Assembly (NCBI GenBank): GCA_025455045.1
Contig: JALONJ010000002.1
Span: forward strand, 1 to 41,203
Direction of reading: 5' to 3'
Length of the DNA stretch: 41,203 bases
Source of the DNA: Microscillaceae bacterium
GTDB taxonomy: Bacteria > Bacteroidota > Bacteroidia > Cytophagales > Microscillaceae
Position numbers and translations under genes: made by a program. The notes beneath the pieces are model-generated. The model ran no database searches, had not been told where the DNA came from, and saw nothing but the letters and a program-made list of their open reading frames with translations. Positions 39,003-41,203 of the stretch are shown here, in pieces (the stretch's first letter is position 1; each line of letters begins with the position of its first letter).

Positions 39003-39073
39003 AATGACTGAATCTCAAAAGTTTTGAAATTTATTCAATCCATTGCTTATCAATGAATTAAATTATTATCAAC

Positions 39074-39484
39074 TTGAAAAATAAACTTCTGATAGGGCTT
39101 TGGGCAATCCTTGCTTTTGCCTGTACCGAGTCGCAAGAAATTCCCAAAAATATATTAGCCAAGCAAAAAATAACCGCCTTGTTGATTGATTTGCATTGGT
39201 CAGATGCCAAAATCGCCCAAAGTGCTTATACCAATACCGACTCGGCGCAATACAATTATTGGCTTTTGGAAAAAGACATCTTCAAACGCCATAAAACTGA
39301 TACGGCTACTTTTCGCCAAAGTATGGCATACTATTCATCGCATCCCAAACTGCTGGAAGATATTTACAACATCGTGGTAGATAGCCTCAGCTACCGCGAA
39401 AGCCTAGCCAAAACTCAAACCCAAAAGAAAACAACCGAAAGCGACAAAGCGAAAAAGGCGGCGAAAAACCCACAAGATCTGTAA
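39074..39484 (+). CDS. DUF4296 lipoprotein
   Basis: A 136-residue lipoprotein with TTG start at 39074; no ATG gives the signal peptide. Lipobox LAFAC puts the acylated Cys at residue 17. The body matches DUF4296: IPKNILAKQKITALLIDLHW, FKRHKTDTATFRQSMAYYSSHP and IYNIVVDSLSYRE. The C-terminal tail is Lys-rich. Families of this kind are Bacteroidota-specific and of unknown function. Confidence 0.82.
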   Translation: MKNKLLIGLWAILAFACTESQEIPKNILAKQKITALLIDLHWSDAKIAQSAYTNTDSAQYNYWLLEKDIFKRHKTDTATFRQSMAYYSSHPKLLEDIYNIVVDSLSYRESLAKTQTQKKTTESDKAKKAAKNPQDL

Positions 39485-39600
39485 CAATAGTTCGGAGTTA
39501 TGCACTAAATTCCTGATAACAATACTTCGGGAATGTTTTATAACTCATTGGTTATCAGGCATTTATAAAATTTATAATATTTCGTTAATTGCCTGATTTT
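39485..39600. repeat. Partial composite intergenic repeat, inverted
   Basis: Contains CAATAGTTCGGAG, CCTGATAACAATACTTCGGG and a variant core TGGTTATCA (39549-39557) followed by GGCATTTATAAAA. These are pieces, partly in reverse order, of the repeat at 5925-6046 and 14115-14285. Confidence 0.55.
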
Positions 39601-39711
39601 CAATTACCTAGCTCCCAACTAGAAACTCGGAACGAGAAACTTCACGAACTATTGTAAATTTCTATCTTGCAAAGATACAATCAAAGGTTTTTCAGCCTAA
39701 TTTTGCCAACT

Positions 39712-40503
39712 ATGTGGATACTTCAAAGATTATTTGCCATTTGGGGGCTGCTCTGTTTTGTAGGGCTTTTTTTCTTGATGCTCCCTTTATTTCACTGGTT
39801 TGCGCGTGATGTAAAATGGCACGCTTATGCCGCTTGGCTAAACAAGGCGTGGGCTAACCTGTTTTTTGCCGGTATTTTGTTGCCCTACAAAATAGAATAT
39901 CGCTTCAAGCCCCAAAAAAACCAACCCTATGTATTTTGTGCCAATCATACTTCTTTGCTCGACATTATTACAATGGGTTTGGTGGTACCGGGCAATCATA
40001 CTTTTGTGGGCAAAGAAGAATTGGGCAAAGTACCCGTTTTTGGTAGTATGTTTCGCAAACTGCACATTCCCGTGAATCGAGAGAGCAAAATCGGTTCTTA
40101 TCGGGCTTTGGTCAAGTCGATTGAGGCTGTAGAACAAGGCAAAAGCATCATCATCTATCCCGAAGGTGGCATTTATGGCAAGCAAGCCCCACGCCTCAAC
40201 CCTTTCAAAGACGGACCTTTTCGCATTGCCATTACCAAACAAATACCCATTGTGCCGGTTACAATTCTTTACAATTGGCTGATTTTGCCCGATGACGACC
40301 GCTATTTGGCACATTGGCATCGGGGCAAAGCTATTGTGCATCAAGCCATTGAGACCAAAGGCTTGACTATGCAAGATTTGGAAGCTCTCAAAGAGCAAAC
40401 CTTTCAAATAATTCATCAAGAATTACAAAAACATTTCCACAGTACACTTCGCACCTATAGATCCACGCACAACTGCCTTGAACCTAGTAAACACCAAAGA
40501 TAA
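39712..40503 (+). CDS. plsC: 1-acyl-sn-glycerol-3-phosphate acyltransferase (PlsC-like)
   Basis: Membrane acyltransferase of phospholipid synthesis, about 263 residues with start ATG at 39712 (a TTG 45 bp upstream is less likely). TM at about 5-28. Acyltransferase motifs: NHTSLLD (H-x4-D, motif I), FVGKEELGKVPVFGSMFRKL (motif II), YPEGG (motif III), and IPIVPVTI (motif IV). The frame ends with ELQKHFHSTLRTYRSTHNC and on to 40503; the last ~20 residues are probably not bacterial, because the eukaryotic segment begins near 40440. The natural C-terminus is thus likely lost or only a few residues short. Confidence 0.88.
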   Translation: MWILQRLFAIWGLLCFVGLFFLMLPLFHWFARDVKWHAYAAWLNKAWANLFFAGILLPYKIEYRFKPQKNQPYVFCANHTSLLDIITMGLVVPGNHTFVGKEELGKVPVFGSMFRKLHIPVNRESKIGSYRALVKSIEAVEQGKSIIIYPEGGIYGKQAPRLNPFKDGPFRIAITKQIPIVPVTILYNWLILPDDDRYLAHWHRGKAIVHQAIETKGLTMQDLEALKEQTFQIIHQELQKHFHSTLRTYRSTHNCLEPSKHQR

Positions 40504-41203
40504 ATGCCAGGCGAAGCTAACCCTCCATGACAAAATTTATCTCTCCAGGCATAGGCAGTCAGGCTACAAAATTAATATTGAGAGCAAAATGGCTTATTCG
40601 AGTGTGACAACGGTTAACTTAGTATTCCCTGTTAGACTGCGAATGAAAGACAATATGGCTTGAAGCTTTTACTAGTTGTATGAAAACTACCATAGTTCAG
40701 CAAAGGTACATATCATCTCAACAATCACAGCAAATATCCCCAAAGCTAGCACAGCACATAAACTGTCGCTGTCACATGGGATTCCAACAAAATTTTCAAA
40801 CTGCATGAATGAACAATGCACGATTTATCCCATCAATTATGTAACTACACTTCCGCAAAAGAATCAACAAACTTGGTTTTCAACTTAACCACATGAAAAT
40901 GCTTACAGCTGCTGACATATTTATATAATAAACCTGGAATAAACTTAGCCCAGTTATTTAGACAAGACAATAGCACATCACTGCTGCACAATCAAAATCA
41001 GTCTTACACAAGAACACGGAAAATACTAACCCGCGTTGTTACTTTGTACGTTACATACGCGCTCATTCCATCTCCAACTTTTTTTGGATCTGACACTAGA
41101 ATTTCTATATGACGAGACAAATCTTCAGCAGGCAACTCCTGAGAGAAAAATTTAAAACAGACACTGAACATCTCAACCTCTACACAAACATCCACAAAGG
41201 GAA
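40440..41203. other. Eukaryotic (probably animal) sequence joined to the bacterial DNA
   Basis: From about 40440 there is no palindromic motif, no bacterial gene, and a change of composition. The minus strand holds a sorting-nexin exon with proper splice sites at 41031-41138; the remainder would be flanking introns, at least ~585 bp on the 3' side. The exact junction is not visible; it lies somewhere about 40435-40470, inside or just after plsC. A chimeric assembly or clone is more likely than a real integration. Confidence 0.8.
41031..41138 (-). CDS. Exon of a sorting nexin (SNX1/SNX2-like) PX domain
   Basis: A 108-base exon of exactly 36 codons in phase 0: ELPAEDLSRHIEILVSDPKK then VGDGMSAYVTYKVTTR. 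This matches the start of the PX domain of SNX1/SNX2 (consensus of the family: I-x-V-x-DPEKVGDGMNAY-x-x-Y-x-VTT). On the minus strand it is preceded by a polypyrimidine tract and AG (TTTTTCTCTCAG ending at 41139) and followed by GTTAGT (41030-41025), a standard 5' splice donor. Sorting nexins of this class are eukaryotic retromer-associated proteins that bind phosphoinositides on endosomes. Codon and splice features leave little doubt that this piece is eukaryotic. Confidence 0.9.

Larger units (their letters stand above)
38268..39073. other. 806-bp gap with gene relics and repeats
   Basis: No intact gene is seen. In order: fadJ relic, direct-repeat copy 3, IS30-like transposase relic, copy 4 of the ~100-bp repeat, and variant motif cores near 38947 and 39054. 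A 65-codon frame at 38744-38941 runs against the transposase relic and into the repeat and is not believed. Confidence 0.6.
110..39566. repeat. Dispersed 23-bp palindromic intergenic motif family
   Basis: The consensus read by eye is AANTANNTGATWATCANNTANTT, often followed by ATAAAA; it is symmetric around the central W. Exact TGATWATCA cores start at 214, 445, 4735, 5964, 6010, 6234, 9003, 9652, 10872, 11304, 14182, 14770, 18199, 19409, 19981, 20591, 22804, 23793, 23932, 26662, 28472, 29989, 30195, 33944, 34807, 35242, 36385, 37264, 37581 and 38417; one more core without the flanks lies at 26402. Variant cores start near 111, 1600, 7899, 18343, 38326, 38947, 39054 and 39549. All but three exact cores are intergenic. 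Copies occur in divergent, convergent and tandem gaps, so this is not simply a promoter box. None is seen after about 40.44 kb. Function unknown. Confidence 0.9.

Noticed and set aside
110-39566. The palindromic motif as a plain promoter or operator box
   Set aside because: Copies occur in convergent gaps (4735, 23932) and after stop codons (33944) as often as before starts, so a simple promoter role does not explain them.
39667-39711. TTG start for plsC at 39667
   Set aside because: The ATG at 39712 directly precedes the usual membrane anchor; the upstream 15 residues add nothing typical.
39838-40419. A 193-codon open frame on the minus strand inside plsC
   Set aside because: It is antisense to a clear acyltransferase with all motifs; no protein-family pattern is visible in the shadow frame.
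1-40440. CRISPR array made of the TGATWATCA repeats
   Set aside because: Copies are dispersed about one per kb with irregular spacing and no spacer structure.
40478-40888. Short plus-strand frames after plsC
   Set aside because: They lie in the eukaryotic segment, probably intron, and show no protein family.

Overview
The window looks like chromosome of an AT-rich Bacteroidota bacterium, probably a Cytophagales-like lineage. The family content points there: DUF4296 lipoprotein, carboxypeptidase-regulatory-domain secreted protein, TM2 plus DUF2752 pair, EboC-like UbiA protein, Uma2 proteins, and a GAF/PAS receptor with interdomain coiled coils. The promoter-like boxes that can be seen also fit the Bacteroidota form (TTG, about 19 bases, TAnnTTTG). 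The last ~760 bases are different: the minus strand carries a spliced exon of a sorting nexin PX domain (SNX1/SNX2 type), so the right end is eukaryotic, probably animal, DNA joined to the bacterial sequence. No rRNA, tRNA or CRISPR array was recognised.

Layout. 0.6-4.7 kb: a sigma-factor-like protein and a membrane anti-sigma-like protein fused to a WD40 propeller. 4.8-13.2 kb: housekeeping and envelope genes (ArgE-like deacetylase, coiled-coil lipoprotein, tpiA, secreted proteins, a lone nuoK, an EboC-like prenyltransferase, an alpha/beta hydrolase). 13.5-20.5 kb: V4R-like protein, moaE, pdhA, recJ, an RlmI-like methyltransferase, ndk. 20.6-28.4 kb: nuclease-like hypothetical, atypical SDR, TM2/DUF2752 pair, a large GAF-PAS-PAS receptor without a visible output domain, pncB. 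28.7-33.9 kb: two tandem Uma2 proteins, then a beta-oxidation pair (thiolase and FadJ/FadB-type multifunctional protein). 34.0-38.3 kb: a small accessory island (VapC-type toxin with antitoxin, HAD phosphatase with an internal stop, HNH nuclease with an overlapping small partner, polyvalent-kinase-like protein overlapping a 49-codon ORF, third Uma2). The island is bracketed by the real fadJ 3' end and a decayed second copy of that 3' end. 38.5-40.4 kb: IS30-like transposase relic, DUF4296 lipoprotein, PlsC-type acyltransferase. 40.44-41.2 kb: eukaryotic segment.

The most unusual feature of the bacterial part is its intergenic DNA. A 23-bp palindromic motif (AANTANNTGATWATCANNTANTT) occurs in almost every intergenic region, about 30 times with an exact 9-bp core, and almost never inside genes. 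Three copies are split at the same internal position by homologous inserts of exactly 20 bp. Longer dispersed repeats of 60 to 180 bp, several with terminal inverted repeats, are layered on top of this motif. All coordinates and counts were obtained by reading the sequence by hand; no database search was done.
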